Below are positions 9,155 through 18,038 of a stretch of 64,000 nt of DNA, in pieces (within the stretch, counting starts at the first letter, position 1; every line of letters starts with the position of its first letter). The stretch is taken from assembly GCA_947494825.1 (NCBI GenBank), contig CANLWN010000003.1, positions 124,001 to 188,000 on the forward strand, read 5' to 3'. The position numbers and the translations under genes were made by a program. The notes under the pieces were generated by a model. It made no database searches. It worked only from the letters and a program-made list of their open reading frames with translations, and had not been told where the DNA came from. The DNA comes from an uncultured Flavobacteriaceae bacterium (GTDB lineage Bacteria > Bacteroidota > Bacteroidia > Flavobacteriales > Flavobacteriaceae).

Positions 9155-10414
9155 TTATTCCGTTCGTAACGCATCTATCGGTCTCACTCGAATAGCGCTC
9201 TGTGCGGGGATAAAACCGGCCAAAAGGCCCGATATGATCAATATGACCAATGCCGAAACCACAACGCCCAGATTAACACTGGGGTTTACGAACATATCCA
9301 CCGGTCCGTTGGCTTCCAAAAGGGCATTTATACCATAGATGAACAAGGCACCGATGGTAATCCCTGCCATTCCGGAAATAATCGTTAAAAAGATGGATTC
9401 CATTAGTATCTGCATTTTAATGGACCATGGATGTTCGCCCAGTGCCCTTCGAATCCCAATTTCCTTGGTACGTTCCTTCACCACGATAAGCATAATATTA
9501 CTTACGCCGATAATGCCCGATAGCAGTACCATAATCCCAACAAAATAGGCAATTATGCGCATGGCCCCAAAAAGACTTTCCACCCTGTTGTACTGCTCGT
9601 AAAGGTCAAAATAGCCAACGGCCCTGCCGTCTTCCGGGTGTATTTTGTGTTTTTCCTTGATGTGGTCCACAATCCTCTCCTTGACACTGGTGATGGAAGT
9701 ACCGTCATTGGCCGTAATGGCCATCCAACCTACATCATTTCCTGTATTAAAGGCCTGGGAAAAAGCGGAAAAGGGAACAAATATCTGATTTTGGGCCTCC
9801 TCCCCGTCCCCATCGGTGTTTTTCTTCTTGTACGTCCCTACTACCATAAAATTTACACCCTGGATTTTGATATACGTGCCCATGGCCGTCTCCTCTTTTT
9901 CGTACAACTCACTTTTGACACCCTCTCCGATAACCGCAATTTTCCGCTTCTCATTGATGTCCGAATGGTTGATAAAACGACCGGACGTGATGGTCATGGG
10001 TTCCTGTTTGATAATTTCAGGGTAATCGCCATATACGTTGAACGCCCCGGTATTTAGTCCCCGTACCACATTGTTGGTTCCCCGGAACCCGCCAAGCTGA
10101 TTTCGGGGAGAAATAAATCTAAGATTGGGTACATGGTCGTTGATGGTCTGTACATCTTCGAGTTTAAATTCATATTCCCTCCCTTTAGGCAATCCCTTAT
10201 AGGGTTTGGTGGTATTGCGGGACCACATGAACATGGTGTTGGTAGCGGTATCCCCAAAATCCTGTTTTATACCATTTTCCAGTCCCTTACCAGCCGCAAG
10301 CAGAATAATCAAGATCAGAATACCCCAAAACACGCCAAAAGCGGTAAGGACGGTTCTGAACCAGTTACCGGTGAGCACCTCCAAAATTTCTTTCCAACGA
10401 TCTCTATTGAACAT
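9155..10414 (-). CDS. MacB-type ABC transporter permease
   Basis: Inner-membrane mechanotransmission permease. It has one helix near residues 20-42, a large periplasmic MacB_PCD domain (about 45-270), and three C-terminal FtsX-type helices with the conserved stretch KERTKEIGIRRALGE (near 315-330) just after the second helix. At 419 aa it is a normal permease-only half; the N-terminal ATPase found in E. coli MacB is absent. It is paralogous to the next gene upstream, from which it is separated by 9 bases. It likely pairs with that paralogue and the adaptor at 7.9 kb to expel an unknown substrate. Confidence 0.9.
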   Translation of the reverse strand: MFNRDRWKEILEVLTGNWFRTVLTAFGVFWGILILIILLAAGKGLENGIKQDFGDTATNTMFMWSRNTTKPYKGLPKGREYEFKLEDVQTINDHVPNLRFISPRNQLGGFRGTNNVVRGLNTGAFNVYGDYPEIIKQEPMTITSGRFINHSDINEKRKIAVIGEGVKSELYEKEETAMGTYIKIQGVNFMVVGTYKKKNTDGDGEEAQNQIFVPFSAFSQAFNTGNDVGWMAITANDGTSITSVKERIVDHIKEKHKIHPEDGRAVGYFDLYEQYNRVESLFGAMRIIAYFVGIMVLLSGIIGVSNIMLIVVKERTKEIGIRRALGEHPWSIKMQILMESIFLTIISGMAGITIGALFIYGINALLEANGPVDMFVNPSVNLGVVVSALVILIISGLLAGFIPAQSAIRVRPIDALRTE

Positions 10415-10423
10415 ACCTATTTG

Positions 10424-11671
10424 TTATTCGTCCCGTAAGGCCTCTATGACCTGTATCCTGGCCGCCCTCCAAGCCGGGAAAAAACCGGCAACGGTACCGG
10501 CAAAAATCAATACCAGCACGGTAGACAGGGCTACGTTAAAATTTACCGAGGGATTAACGATATAATCTACCTCCACATGGGGACCCAACAGTTCCAACAG
10601 CCCCATACTAAAAATGAGTCCCGTAAAACCCGAAAGGGCCGTTACAAATATCGATTCGTGGAGTATCATCCCTACTATGGACCAGGGTTTGGCCCCTAAG
10701 GCCTTGCGAATCCCTATTTCCCTTGTTCTTTCCTTAACTACGATAAGCATGATATTACTCACGCCTACCACTCCGGCGATAATGGTACAAACCCCTACGA
10801 ACCAAAAGAAAAACTTAATATTCCCCGTTAACCCGTAATAGCGCTTTGCTTCCTCTAAGGTATTAAAGGCATTGATGGCGCTGGGATCATCAGGAGCCAC
10901 AGTATGGGCCTCCTGAAGATAGGATTTAAGGCCGGCCGTGAATCTAACCGACTGCGCAACAGCCTCTTCAAAGCTTGCTGCGGGCTGCAGGGTATAGGAC
11001 AGGTTGTTTACCTTGTCCGAACCATTGAAGACCCTTTGTGCAGTGGTAATGGGAACAAAAATCCGGTCCTCTTCACGTTCCCCCCCGGGGTCTCCATAAA
11101 CGCCTACAATTCTAAATTTGATTCCAGAAATATCCAAGTACTCCTGGAGTGGGTCCTCTACATCCTTGAAGAACTCCCTTTTAATCTTATTGCCGATGAT
11201 CGCCACCTTGGCCACACTTTCCTCGTCCTTTTGATTGATAAAGCGGCCCTGGGAGATATACTCGTTTTCTATCTGCTGATATCCCGAGGAAACGCCCTGC
11301 ACCGGATACCCAATGGTTTCATTCTTGTAGTTCACAAAAACGTCCCGTATTCTGAACACGGCCGATTTCCGGTCCAGTTGATCGGCAAAGCGATTGGTGA
11401 CATATTCGTGGTTCTCGTTCCGCAACTGTATTCTTCGGCCCGGATTAAGCCCCTTATGCTCTTTGGTAGTTACCCGGGTCCATACCCAGACCCTGTTGCT
11501 GGCATCCGATGCAAATTCCTTGGCGATACCGTTTTGCATTCCCTGGCCAAAACCCAATAAAATAACAAGGATAAATATGCCCGAAGCCACCGAAAGCCCT
11601 GTAAGGAAGGTCCGCAATTTGTTCTTCCGGATGGTATCAAAGATCTCCTGCCATCTTTCTATATCGAACAT
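10424..11671 (-). CDS. MacB-type ABC transporter permease
   Basis: Second permease subunit, with the same architecture as its downstream neighbour: MFDIERWQEI start, helix near 19-40, periplasmic MacB_PCD domain, and FtsX domain with KERTREIGIRKALGAK in the loop after the second helix. Family pairs of this kind form heterodimers that need a separate LolD/MacB-like ATPase, which is not encoded in this window. The gene starts 120 bases downstream of the oxidase-assembly cluster, so it may have its own promoter or be read through from that operon. Substrate unknown. Confidence 0.9.
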   Translation of the reverse strand: MFDIERWQEIFDTIRKNKLRTFLTGLSVASGIFILVILLGFGQGMQNGIAKEFASDASNRVWVWTRVTTKEHKGLNPGRRIQLRNENHEYVTNRFADQLDRKSAVFRIRDVFVNYKNETIGYPVQGVSSGYQQIENEYISQGRFINQKDEESVAKVAIIGNKIKREFFKDVEDPLQEYLDISGIKFRIVGVYGDPGGEREEDRIFVPITTAQRVFNGSDKVNNLSYTLQPAASFEEAVAQSVRFTAGLKSYLQEAHTVAPDDPSAINAFNTLEEAKRYYGLTGNIKFFFWFVGVCTIIAGVVGVSNIMLIVVKERTREIGIRKALGAKPWSIVGMILHESIFVTALSGFTGLIFSMGLLELLGPHVEVDYIVNPSVNFNVALSTVLVLIFAGTVAGFFPAWRAARIQVIEALRDE

Positions 11672-11791
11672 AGGATTGGTATTATGCTTAGTTGATTACC
11701 TGGGTGTGTTACAATAAGACTTGGGCCATAGCGTATTGTTACAGTTAAAGTGGAAAAAAAACGGAAAAAAATGTTAAAATTGAGGAACTGA

Positions 11792-12007
11792 CTAGCCCTT
11801 CATTTTTTTGTAAATGAAGTAAAACAATCCCGCAATCAACACATAGGGTACGGCCATGAGGTAGACAATGCCATTATTTACACCTTCCGCAGCCGACCTA
11901 TTTTCCTCGCTTTCCAGCACCGCACGGCACATAGCGCATTGGGCTTCGGAATATTCCGGAAGTAAGAATACGATCGCACATAGGATAAAGAAACCGCTTT
12001 TTTTCAT
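11792..12007 (-). CDS. Small membrane protein with CxxC
   Basis: A 71-residue protein with an N-terminal signal peptide or helix (about 1-22), a QCAMC motif (C24, C27) directly after it, and one C-terminal membrane helix (about 46-65) ending in a Lys-rich tail. The cysteines would face the periplasm. It ends the oxidase-assembly run, 36 bases downstream of the DUF420 gene. A role in copper or thiol handling for oxidase assembly is a reasonable guess from position and motif, but I do not recognise a named family. Confidence 0.75.
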   Translation of the reverse strand: MKKSGFFILCAIVFLLPEYSEAQCAMCRAVLESEENRSAAEGVNNGIVYLMAVPYVLIAGLFYFIYKKMKG

Positions 12008-12043
12008 TGGACATTTCCCGTCTTTCCGGGAAGGATTATTGGA

Positions 12044-12586
12044 TTAATGCACATAATACGGCGAAATCATAAGATAGACCACCACCCCTGTCACCGCTAC
12101 GTAGAGCCAAAGGGGAAATGTGATCTTCGCCAGCTTTTTATGGCTCTCATATTTACCCAAATAGGCCCTTGCATAGGTTTTCAAGACCAAAGGTATGATA
12201 ACAATGGATAAAAGGATGTGCGTTATCAGTACAAAGTAATAAATATACCTAATCGGCCCCTCTCCTCCAAAGGCCGTAGATTCCGAGGTCATATGATAGG
12301 CGATATACATAATCAAAAACACCAGGGATAGTGCAATACACGTGGTCATAAGGTTTTGGTGCGTTTTTCTTTTACCATTTTTAATGGCCAAAACCGCTAA
12401 GATCAGTAAAACAGCCGTGACCCCGTTGATGGTGGCATAGATGGGCGGCAAAAACCCAAGCGGTTCCATATTGGGTATCTTGACCCCGAAGAGGGCAGCT
12501 ACCACTAATGGGATAACAATGGAAATTACCGTGATAAGCCTGTTGAACTTTCTTTCCGCTTTGGCTACACCGTCCGTTTTATTCAT
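12044..12586 (-). CDS. DUF420 / CtaM-like membrane protein
   Basis: Integral membrane protein of 180 aa with five or six hydrophobic segments and histidines near helix ends (YHMTSES, THILLS, SPYYVH). It matches the DUF420 family, whose Gram-positive member CtaM is needed to mature a heme-copper oxidase. The position, overlapping the SCO gene by 8 bases in a run of oxidase genes, supports an assembly role. Exact biochemical function is unproven. Confidence 0.8.
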   Translation of the reverse strand: MNKTDGVAKAERKFNRLITVISIVIPLVVAALFGVKIPNMEPLGFLPPIYATINGVTAVLLILAVLAIKNGKRKTHQNLMTTCIALSLVFLIMYIAYHMTSESTAFGGEGPIRYIYYFVLITHILLSIVIIPLVLKTYARAYLGKYESHKKLAKITFPLWLYVAVTGVVVYLMISPYYVH

Positions 12587-13307
12587 CCAACAATTTTTTT
12601 ATGTCCTCCTTCAATATGCTGATCTGCTCTTTTTCACCCTCCGGGTTTTCACCTTGCGCCTCCGTTATGGTACCCCTATAATAGATAATGGGATTGCCAA
12701 AACTATCGATTCTAGATCGGATATACCCCTTTTTGTCCACAAGGGCAAACATTCCCGAATGTTCAAAACCGCCAGGTGCATTGGGCACTTGGGCCGCAAA
12801 AATATTAAACCCATTGTTTGCCAGCTCATAAATGAGCGCTCTGTCCCCGGTAAGGAAATGCCAATCCAGGTTGGTAACCCCGTACTTCTCCGAGTACGCC
12901 TTTAACACGCTTGGGGTATCGTGTTCCGGATGTATGGTAAAGGAAGCTACACCAAAGTTCTCAAACTCCTTGAATGCATCCTGCAGTTCCACCAGGTTTT
13001 TGTTCATAATCGGACAAATGGTGGGACAGGTGGTAAAGAAAAATTCCACGATATATACCTTTCCCAAGTAATCTGTATCCGTAATCAACAAACTGTCCTG
13101 GTTGTGGAATGCAAAGGCAGGCACCTTTCTGTTTTCCCCGCCCAACGTTATATAGGCAAGTTTGTCCGTGTCATTTTTTATGCTCATACGGTCATTCTCC
13201 ACAATAGCGCCCCTTTTGACCCGGTCAACGATCCTGGGGATAAAGATGATTCCAAAGATCAAAATGATCAAAGAAATCCAAACGTAGGTATATTGGTTCT
13301 TTTTCAT
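12579..13307 (-). CDS. SCO1/SenC copper chaperone
   Basis: Membrane-anchored thioredoxin-fold protein that delivers copper to the CuA site of cytochrome c oxidase subunit II. One N-terminal helix (about 8-24) anchors it in the inner membrane. The copper ligands are visible: C94 and C98 in FFTTCPTICPIM, and the distal histidine H183 in FEHSG. The HPEHDTP block (126-132) is also typical. At 242 aa it is normal for the family. It lies 3 bases downstream of a thioredoxin-like gene that lacks these cysteines, and overlaps the DUF420 gene. Confidence 0.93.
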   Translation of the reverse strand: MKKNQYTYVWISLIILIFGIIFIPRIVDRVKRGAIVENDRMSIKNDTDKLAYITLGGENRKVPAFAFHNQDSLLITDTDYLGKVYIVEFFFTTCPTICPIMNKNLVELQDAFKEFENFGVASFTIHPEHDTPSVLKAYSEKYGVTNLDWHFLTGDRALIYELANNGFNIFAAQVPNAPGGFEHSGMFALVDKKGYIRSRIDSFGNPIIYYRGTITEAQGENPEGEKEQISILKEDIKKLLDE

Positions 13308-13310
13308 GCT

Positions 13311-13943
13311 TTATTTTTCCCGATCTGCATTGTTCTTTTTTAAGGCCATGCGGTATTCCGCCAGGATAATCTTTACATCATCCTCCATCTTATTGTTCAG
13401 TTCCGCAACGGAAATGGTGTTAAAACCATACTTGACACCCTCATCCTCATCATTGGTTCGTCCCCGTAGGTTTCTGGTCTTATCCACAATAAAAACATAG
13501 GGTGTTCCCAGATTATCATCCAGGTCGATATTGGTATTTAAGCCTCCGAAAAATGTGGTGATATCCGCATCGCTTCCAAAGACGAACTTCCATCCTTTGA
13601 TATCGGCAAGGTCGCCCAGTTCTTTTTTCAAAATGGTTACTTTTTCTTCCATTCCCTTAGGCACCACCATAACGATTTGAAAATCCCTGAACTCATAAAA
13701 GCGCTTGTAGATCTTTTGGTTCAGGTTAAAGGCACTGCCTTTTTTTAGTTCAACGTCCTTTCCCAAAAAACCGAGGATGGAAATTTTGTTTTCCAAACTG
13801 ATATCTGCCCCTAAGGTATTTAGATCAGGAACATTTTCGGTAAGCACGGGGAGTTTTCCAAAGTTGTTGACTCCGGAGGCAAAAAAGAGATAGGCCACCA
13901 GGGGCAATACAAAGAGTACGACTAAAACAAAGGTTTTTTTCAT
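13311..13943 (-). CDS. Membrane-anchored thioredoxin-like protein lacking the CxxxC pair
   Basis: A 210-aa protein with one N-terminal helix (about 4-22) and a periplasmic domain whose strand pattern (KISILGFLG, FQIVMVVP, TPYVFIVDK) resembles a thioredoxin/SCO fold. The usual copper or redox cysteines are absent; there is no cysteine in the sequence as I read it. It sits directly upstream of the SCO gene in the oxidase cluster, so an auxiliary assembly role is likely. I do not recognise a named function. Confidence 0.75.
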   Translation of the reverse strand: MKKTFVLVVLFVLPLVAYLFFASGVNNFGKLPVLTENVPDLNTLGADISLENKISILGFLGKDVELKKGSAFNLNQKIYKRFYEFRDFQIVMVVPKGMEEKVTILKKELGDLADIKGWKFVFGSDADITTFFGGLNTNIDLDDNLGTPYVFIVDKTRNLRGRTNDEDEGVKYGFNTISVAELNNKMEDDVKIILAEYRMALKKNNADREK

Positions 13944-14013
13944 CGTTCGTGGAGGTCCAAATACCTATTGCAGCATATGACGGCGTAAAGCATATGCTTC
14001 CTTGGCTACAAAA

Positions 14014-14040
14014 ATAAAAAAGACGGTTGTTATACCGTCT
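14014..14040 (-). terminator. Rho-independent terminator after cytochrome oxidase subunit IV
   Basis: On the minus strand GACGGT, a six-base loop and ACCGTC are followed by a T-run (A-run 14011-14020 on the plus strand). It lies about 20 bases downstream of the subunit IV stop, so it may separate subunits III/IV from the SCO part of the cluster. Confidence 0.7.
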
Positions 14041-14061
14041 CTTTGTTCTGTTAATTATACG

Positions 14062-14445
14062 TTAGAAGTCCCACGCTACAAAGCCGTCCTTGTAGACATT
14101 ATAGATGTAATCCGCTTCAAAAAGTAGAATGAACACCAAATAGGCCACCAAAAAAATCGGCGTCCAGACCACGGCTCTTCTCAGGGAACTCTTTTCATCG
14201 CGCAAATGCATAAAATCCCATGCAATGTAATATGCTTTTACCAGGGTAAGGATAATAAATATCCAGTTCAATAACTTCATCCCCAGGAAATAGGACCCGG
14301 TAAGTGCAGCGGGCTTGGTGATACCCAAACCTACTTCAACCGCGGTAACGATGGTAAGGAAAATGAGGACTCCCCATATTTTTTGTGTGTTCGACTTAAA
14401 TTTTAAAAGTCCCCTAAAAATTTCCAATTTATGTTCGTGCGCCAT
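14062..14445 (-). CDS. Cytochrome c oxidase subunit IV, CtaF/CyoD-type
   Basis: Small oxidase subunit of 127 aa with three membrane helices, beginning after a charged N-terminus (MAHEHKLEIFRGLLK). The second helix is followed by YYIAWDFMHLRDEKSSLRR, a segment typical of bacterial subunit IV. The gene lies 18 bases downstream of the larger subunit III gene and is followed by a terminator hairpin. It probably stabilises the aa3 oxidase whose subunits I and II are encoded at 54-57 kb. Confidence 0.85.
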   Translation of the reverse strand: MAHEHKLEIFRGLLKFKSNTQKIWGVLIFLTIVTAVEVGLGITKPAALTGSYFLGMKLLNWIFIILTLVKAYYIAWDFMHLRDEKSSLRRAVVWTPIFLVAYLVFILLFEADYIYNVYKDGFVAWDF

Positions 14446-14463
14446 TGTTGCTTTTGTTTTTGT

Positions 14464-15438
14464 TTATACCAAATAGAAGAACGTAAATACGAATACCCAT
14501 ACCAAATCCACAAAGTGCCAATACAGTCCCACTTTCTCTACCATTTCATAATGGCCCCTTCTTTCATACGTACCCAGGATAACATTAAAGAAAATGATGA
14601 CGTTTATGACGACCCCTGAGAATACGTGAAATCCGTGAAAGCCTGTTATGAAGAAGAAAAAGTCTGCAAACAAGCGGCTTCCGTATTCATTGTGGATCAA
14701 ATTGGCCCCTTCCACCACTTGGGTGGCAGCGCTGAGTTTCTTTAAGGATTCCTCACGGTTCAGCAGTGTCTTTTCGCCTTCCTCATTTATGGTTTCGGTC
14801 CGGATGAGTATATTGGGATTGGCCTTAAAACCTTCGGTAACTTCCCTTAGGGAATAACTGGGCAAGCTTCCTTCTTCCGTGTACCAAATGCCATTTTTTC
14901 TCTCATGGGCCGTACGCTCTCCTGGAATGGTCTTTGCAAAATCGGCCAAGGCCGCCCGATCACCACTATCGGCTTTAACGAACTGCAATATACGTCCTCC
15001 CTTGGTCTCCAAGGCGCCATAATCGCCACTGATGAAGGTAGCCCACTCCCAGGCCTGGGAGCCTACGAATATGGCACCTCCGATGATGGTTGCAAACATA
15101 TACCAGATCACCGCGTTCTTTTTCATACGGTGGCCCGCATCTACCGCCAGTACCATAGTTACCGAAGAAAGGATAAGGATAAACGTCATGAAGGCTACAT
15201 AGTACATGGGGTAATTGCCATGAAAAAACGGGACGTGGGTAAACACCTCATCGGCTATGGGCCATGTTTCAATAAATTTAAATCTTGAAAACCCGTAGGA
15301 GGCCAAAAACCCAGAAAACGTCAACGCATCCGACACTAGAAAAAACCACATCATCAATTTTCCGTAGCTCGCATTAAGAGGTCTATTTCCGCCTCCCCAA
15401 ACGTTTTCTTCCGTACCTGTAGTAGCCGTTGTATCCAT
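14464..15438 (-). CDS. Cytochrome c oxidase subunit III with a long internal insertion
   Basis: Inner-membrane oxidase subunit. Membrane helices include residues 27-49, 76-98, 108-128, 256-282 and 300-323; the WEW segment (130-132) and the His-rich GFHGFHVFSG (266-274) are recognisable. Between helices there is a soluble insertion of about 110 residues (roughly 138-250, from SGDYGALETK to LIHNEYG), which makes the protein 324 aa against about 200 for its neighbour. It lies upstream of subunit IV. A second, short subunit III gene is just upstream, so one of the two may serve a different complex or form a two-part subunit III. Confidence 0.88.
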   Translation of the reverse strand: MDTTATTGTEENVWGGGNRPLNASYGKLMMWFFLVSDALTFSGFLASYGFSRFKFIETWPIADEVFTHVPFFHGNYPMYYVAFMTFILILSSVTMVLAVDAGHRMKKNAVIWYMFATIIGGAIFVGSQAWEWATFISGDYGALETKGGRILQFVKADSGDRAALADFAKTIPGERTAHERKNGIWYTEEGSLPSYSLREVTEGFKANPNILIRTETINEEGEKTLLNREESLKKLSAATQVVEGANLIHNEYGSRLFADFFFFITGFHGFHVFSGVVINVIIFFNVILGTYERRGHYEMVEKVGLYWHFVDLVWVFVFTFFYLV

Positions 15439-15535
15439 ATAAAAATTATCGTATTAACAAATTTTTTACAAATTTACATTTTTTTCCTCCACAGAAAAGC
15501 CTAAATCGCTTTCTATGACCACTTAATTCGCCAGA

Positions 15536-16117
15536 TCATTTAACGAAATACATAAATACAATTAAATACAACCACAAAAGGTCTAAAAAATGCCAAAAGG
15601 AGGCCCCCAATTCCAGGCCCAAAAATTCTTTTGAGGAATATTTATGCGTTTGATGATTGAATAGCACCACCAATAAGGAAATGATCCCAGCTACTACATG
15701 GGCAATGTGGACCACAGCGATCAAAAACACATAGGACAGTTTTATATTGCTGGTAGGCCCCGTAAAATAGTAGCCCTGCGCTACCATTTGAGAAAATCCG
15801 TTAAATTGAAGCACAATAAAAACAATGCCCAAACCCAAGGTAAGTACAAGCCATTGGGTGCATTGTTTCCGATTGTCCTGCTGGATTGCCCTTTTTGCCA
15901 GAATATAGGTTAAACTGCTAAGGACAATGACTGCGGTGCTGATAAAGAAGGAAGTGGGCAACTCCAGGTCCGCGATCCAATCCTCTCTGGAACTACTCAC
16001 GATATAAGCACTTGTCCACCCCGCAAAGGCCATTAATAGGCTTACAATGCCAAACCAGAGCATCATTTTCTTTGCCCTATCATTTTTCTCCTTCGGAGTT
16101 CCTTGTGTTAAATCCAT
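15536..16117 (-). CDS. Cytochrome c oxidase subunit III, short form
   Basis: Heme-copper oxidase subunit III of 193 aa with five membrane helices. It begins MDLTQGTPKEKNDRAKKMM; helices are visible at about 20-40, 55-73, 86-104, 130-152 and 171-190, and the last contains ASFWHFLDLLWLYL. The start at 16117 was chosen over an in-frame ATG at 16138 because the latter lies inside ctaB; 16117 begins 4 bases after the ctaB stop and gives a usual N-terminus. The gap of about 100 bases before the next subunit III gene may hold an additional promoter. Confidence 0.9.
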   Translation of the reverse strand: MDLTQGTPKEKNDRAKKMMLWFGIVSLLMAFAGWTSAYIVSSSREDWIADLELPTSFFISTAVIVLSSLTYILAKRAIQQDNRKQCTQWLVLTLGLGIVFIVLQFNGFSQMVAQGYYFTGPTSNIKLSYVFLIAVVHIAHVVAGIISLLVVLFNHQTHKYSSKEFLGLELGASFWHFLDLLWLYLIVFMYFVK

Positions 16118-16121
16118 GCCT

Positions 16122-17021
16122 CTAGATAAATTTATCAATTACATATACCACCTGCATTAGGCTAATATAGCTTACACTGGCCAACATAAGATTTCTTGCG
16201 GATACGTTATCGCGCTTGGTATAAAGGCGCAGTCCAAAAACGAGCATGACCATACCCATCAGGAACACGAGTACAGCTGCGGGAAGGGACAAATGTAATT
16301 GGCCCGTAATCCCAAAGACAGGGATGATGGAGATGACCATCATCCAAATGGTGTACATGATAATTTGTAAAGCGGTTCCCTTGTCCTTCTTTCCGGTGGG
16401 CAACATTTTAAATCCCCCTTTTTTATAATCCGCATCGAGCATCCATCCCAAGGCCCAAAAATGGGGAAACTGCCAAAAGAACTGGATCATGAACAAGGTG
16501 CCGGGTTCTATACCAAAATCGTTCGTAGCGGCTACCCATCCCAACATAAAGGGAATGGCCCCTGGAAAGGCCCCAACAAACACCGCTAGCGGTGTTTTGG
16601 TTTTTAGAGGCGTATAGACACTGGTGTACAAAAAAATGGAAATGGCCCCGAACATGGCCGTTTTTGGGTTTAAAATATAAAGGGATATTACCCCAAGGAT
16701 GGTCAATACCACCGCTATGGTCAAAGCCTTGTTCACCGTCATCCTCCCAGAGGGAATCGGCCGATTCTTGGTGCGATCCATAAGCGCATCGAGGTCCTTT
16801 TCTATAATCTGGTTATAGGCATTGGACGCTCCCACCATACAATATCCGCCAAAGGCCAACAAAAAAAGAGGAAAAAAAGTAATTTCAGAAGCACCAAGAA
16901 AATAGCCGGCTATAGACGAAAAAACAACACTTACTGCTAGCTTAGCCTTGGTAATCTCCTTAAAATCAGCAAAAACCAAGGACCAGGAGGCGCTTTTTGC
17001 CGTGCTTATAGCAGTCTTCAT
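16122..17021 (-). CDS. ctaB: Protoheme IX farnesyltransferase
   Basis: UbiA-family membrane enzyme that attaches a farnesyl group to heme b to make heme O, the precursor of heme A for the oxidase. The first Asp-rich substrate motif NAYNQIIEKDLDALMDRT (67-84) is followed by KNRPIPSGRM, a combination specific for CtaB/CyoE. The second Asp motif is near 199-203 (DADYK). About nine helices, 299 aa, normal length. It is the first gene of the oxidase-assembly run and is preceded by an exact flavobacterial promoter at 17043-17073. Confidence 0.95.
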   Translation of the reverse strand: MKTAISTAKSASWSLVFADFKEITKAKLAVSVVFSSIAGYFLGASEITFFPLFLLAFGGYCMVGASNAYNQIIEKDLDALMDRTKNRPIPSGRMTVNKALTIAVVLTILGVISLYILNPKTAMFGAISIFLYTSVYTPLKTKTPLAVFVGAFPGAIPFMLGWVAATNDFGIEPGTLFMIQFFWQFPHFWALGWMLDADYKKGGFKMLPTGKKDKGTALQIIMYTIWMMVISIIPVFGITGQLHLSLPAAVLVFLMGMVMLVFGLRLYTKRDNVSARNLMLASVSYISLMQVVYVIDKFI

Positions 17022-17042
17022 TCGCTTCTAATAATAGGTCCG

Positions 17043-17073
17043 CAAAGATAGGGCCCGGCCGCTATTTTTGCAA
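17043..17073 (-). promoter_or_regulatory. Promoter of the ctaB oxidase cluster
   Basis: Read on the minus strand: TTG (17073-17071), 20 bases, TATCTTTG (17050-17043), an exact match to TTG-N17-23-TAnnTTTG. It lies 22 bases upstream of the ctaB start. Its TTG abuts the TTG of the divergent promoter in a TTGCAA palindrome. Confidence 0.6.
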
Positions 17074-17101
17074 CGAAATAGCACGATTTATGTTATTTTT
17101 G
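17068..17101 (+). promoter_or_regulatory. Promoter of the metallo-beta-lactamase-fold gene
   Basis: TTG at 17068-17070, 23 bases, then TATTTTTG at 17094-17101: an exact match to the flavobacterial consensus at the upper limit of spacing. The hydrolase start codon follows 37 bases downstream. Confidence 0.55.
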
Positions 17102-17138
17102 AAGCGGTACCCCGTCCAATCAGCTAAAACTATCCCTC

Positions 17139-18038
17139 ATGAAAAATAAACACCTTATTTCAGTAGTTGCATTCTCTATTTTTTCACTACTCTCCCTAAA
17201 GGCCCAAGAAGAAGAAGTTACCATTACTATTGACACCTTGTCCAATGACGTTTATATGTTGACAGGCCGGGGTGGAAATATTGGTATTTATGTAGGTGAG
17301 CACAACGTATTCATGATCGATGACCAATTTGATTATCTAAGCGATAAGATAAAGGCAAGCATAAGTACAATCACCTCCAAACCCATCTCCTTTTTGTTCA
17401 ACACGCATATGCACGGAGACCATTCTGGAGGGAATGCTAATTTCAATATGGAAGAGACCACTTTAGTTGCCCATGACAACGTTCGAAAAAGAATTCAGAC
17501 CAGGCAAAAACAAAACTTGGAGGCAGAAAAAATAAGCTTGGATTACTATACAAGAATGTTGCCGGAGGTAACCTTTTCAGACGATATCACATTTTATGAT
17601 GGGGAAGAGACCATAATGGCCTTTCATGTTCACAATGCGCATACCGATGGTGATGCCATCATTTATTTTATGAACAACAATGTACTACATATGGGCGATA
17701 CCTATTTTGCTGGCAGATACCCATACATTGATCTAAAAAGTGGGGGTAGTGTCCAGGGTTACATCAATGCCCATAAAAAAGCCTTGATGGTCATTGATGG
17801 TGATACCAAAATCATTCCAGGCCATGGAAGACCGTCCAACAAGAAAGAACTGGAATCCTATGTAGCGCTTTTGGTGGATATCAAAGCCAAGGTACAGACA
17901 GAAATAGATGCCGGGAAGTCGCTCGAAGAGGTCAAGGCCAATAGCTCGCTGACCGCTTCCTACGACGCTACCCATGGCAATGGATATATTAAACCCGCAG
18001 TACTGCGGGAGACCTTTTATAGGAGCTTAAAAAAGTGA
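17139..18038 (+). CDS. Periplasmic metallo-beta-lactamase-fold hydrolase
   Basis: Zinc-dependent hydrolase exported by a signal peptide (about 1-22, cut near LKAQ). The metal-binding motif H90-x-H92-x-D94-H95 is in FNTHMHGDHSGG. A third His is in NAHTDGDA (near 169), and GHGRPS (near 229) supplies the last ligand. At 299 aa it is of the size of subclass B-like periplasmic MBL proteins that Bacteroidetes carry in several copies. The true substrate cannot be read from sequence; beta-lactamase, lactonase and quinoprotein-relative activities are all possible. It is monocistronic by spacing and is driven by a promoter divergent from ctaB. Confidence 0.85.
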   Translation: MKNKHLISVVAFSIFSLLSLKAQEEEVTITIDTLSNDVYMLTGRGGNIGIYVGEHNVFMIDDQFDYLSDKIKASISTITSKPISFLFNTHMHGDHSGGNANFNMEETTLVAHDNVRKRIQTRQKQNLEAEKISLDYYTRMLPEVTFSDDITFYDGEETIMAFHVHNAHTDGDAIIYFMNNNVLHMGDTYFAGRYPYIDLKSGGSVQGYINAHKKALMVIDGDTKIIPGHGRPSNKKELESYVALLVDIKAKVQTEIDAGKSLEEVKANSSLTASYDATHGNGYIKPAVLRETFYRSLKK

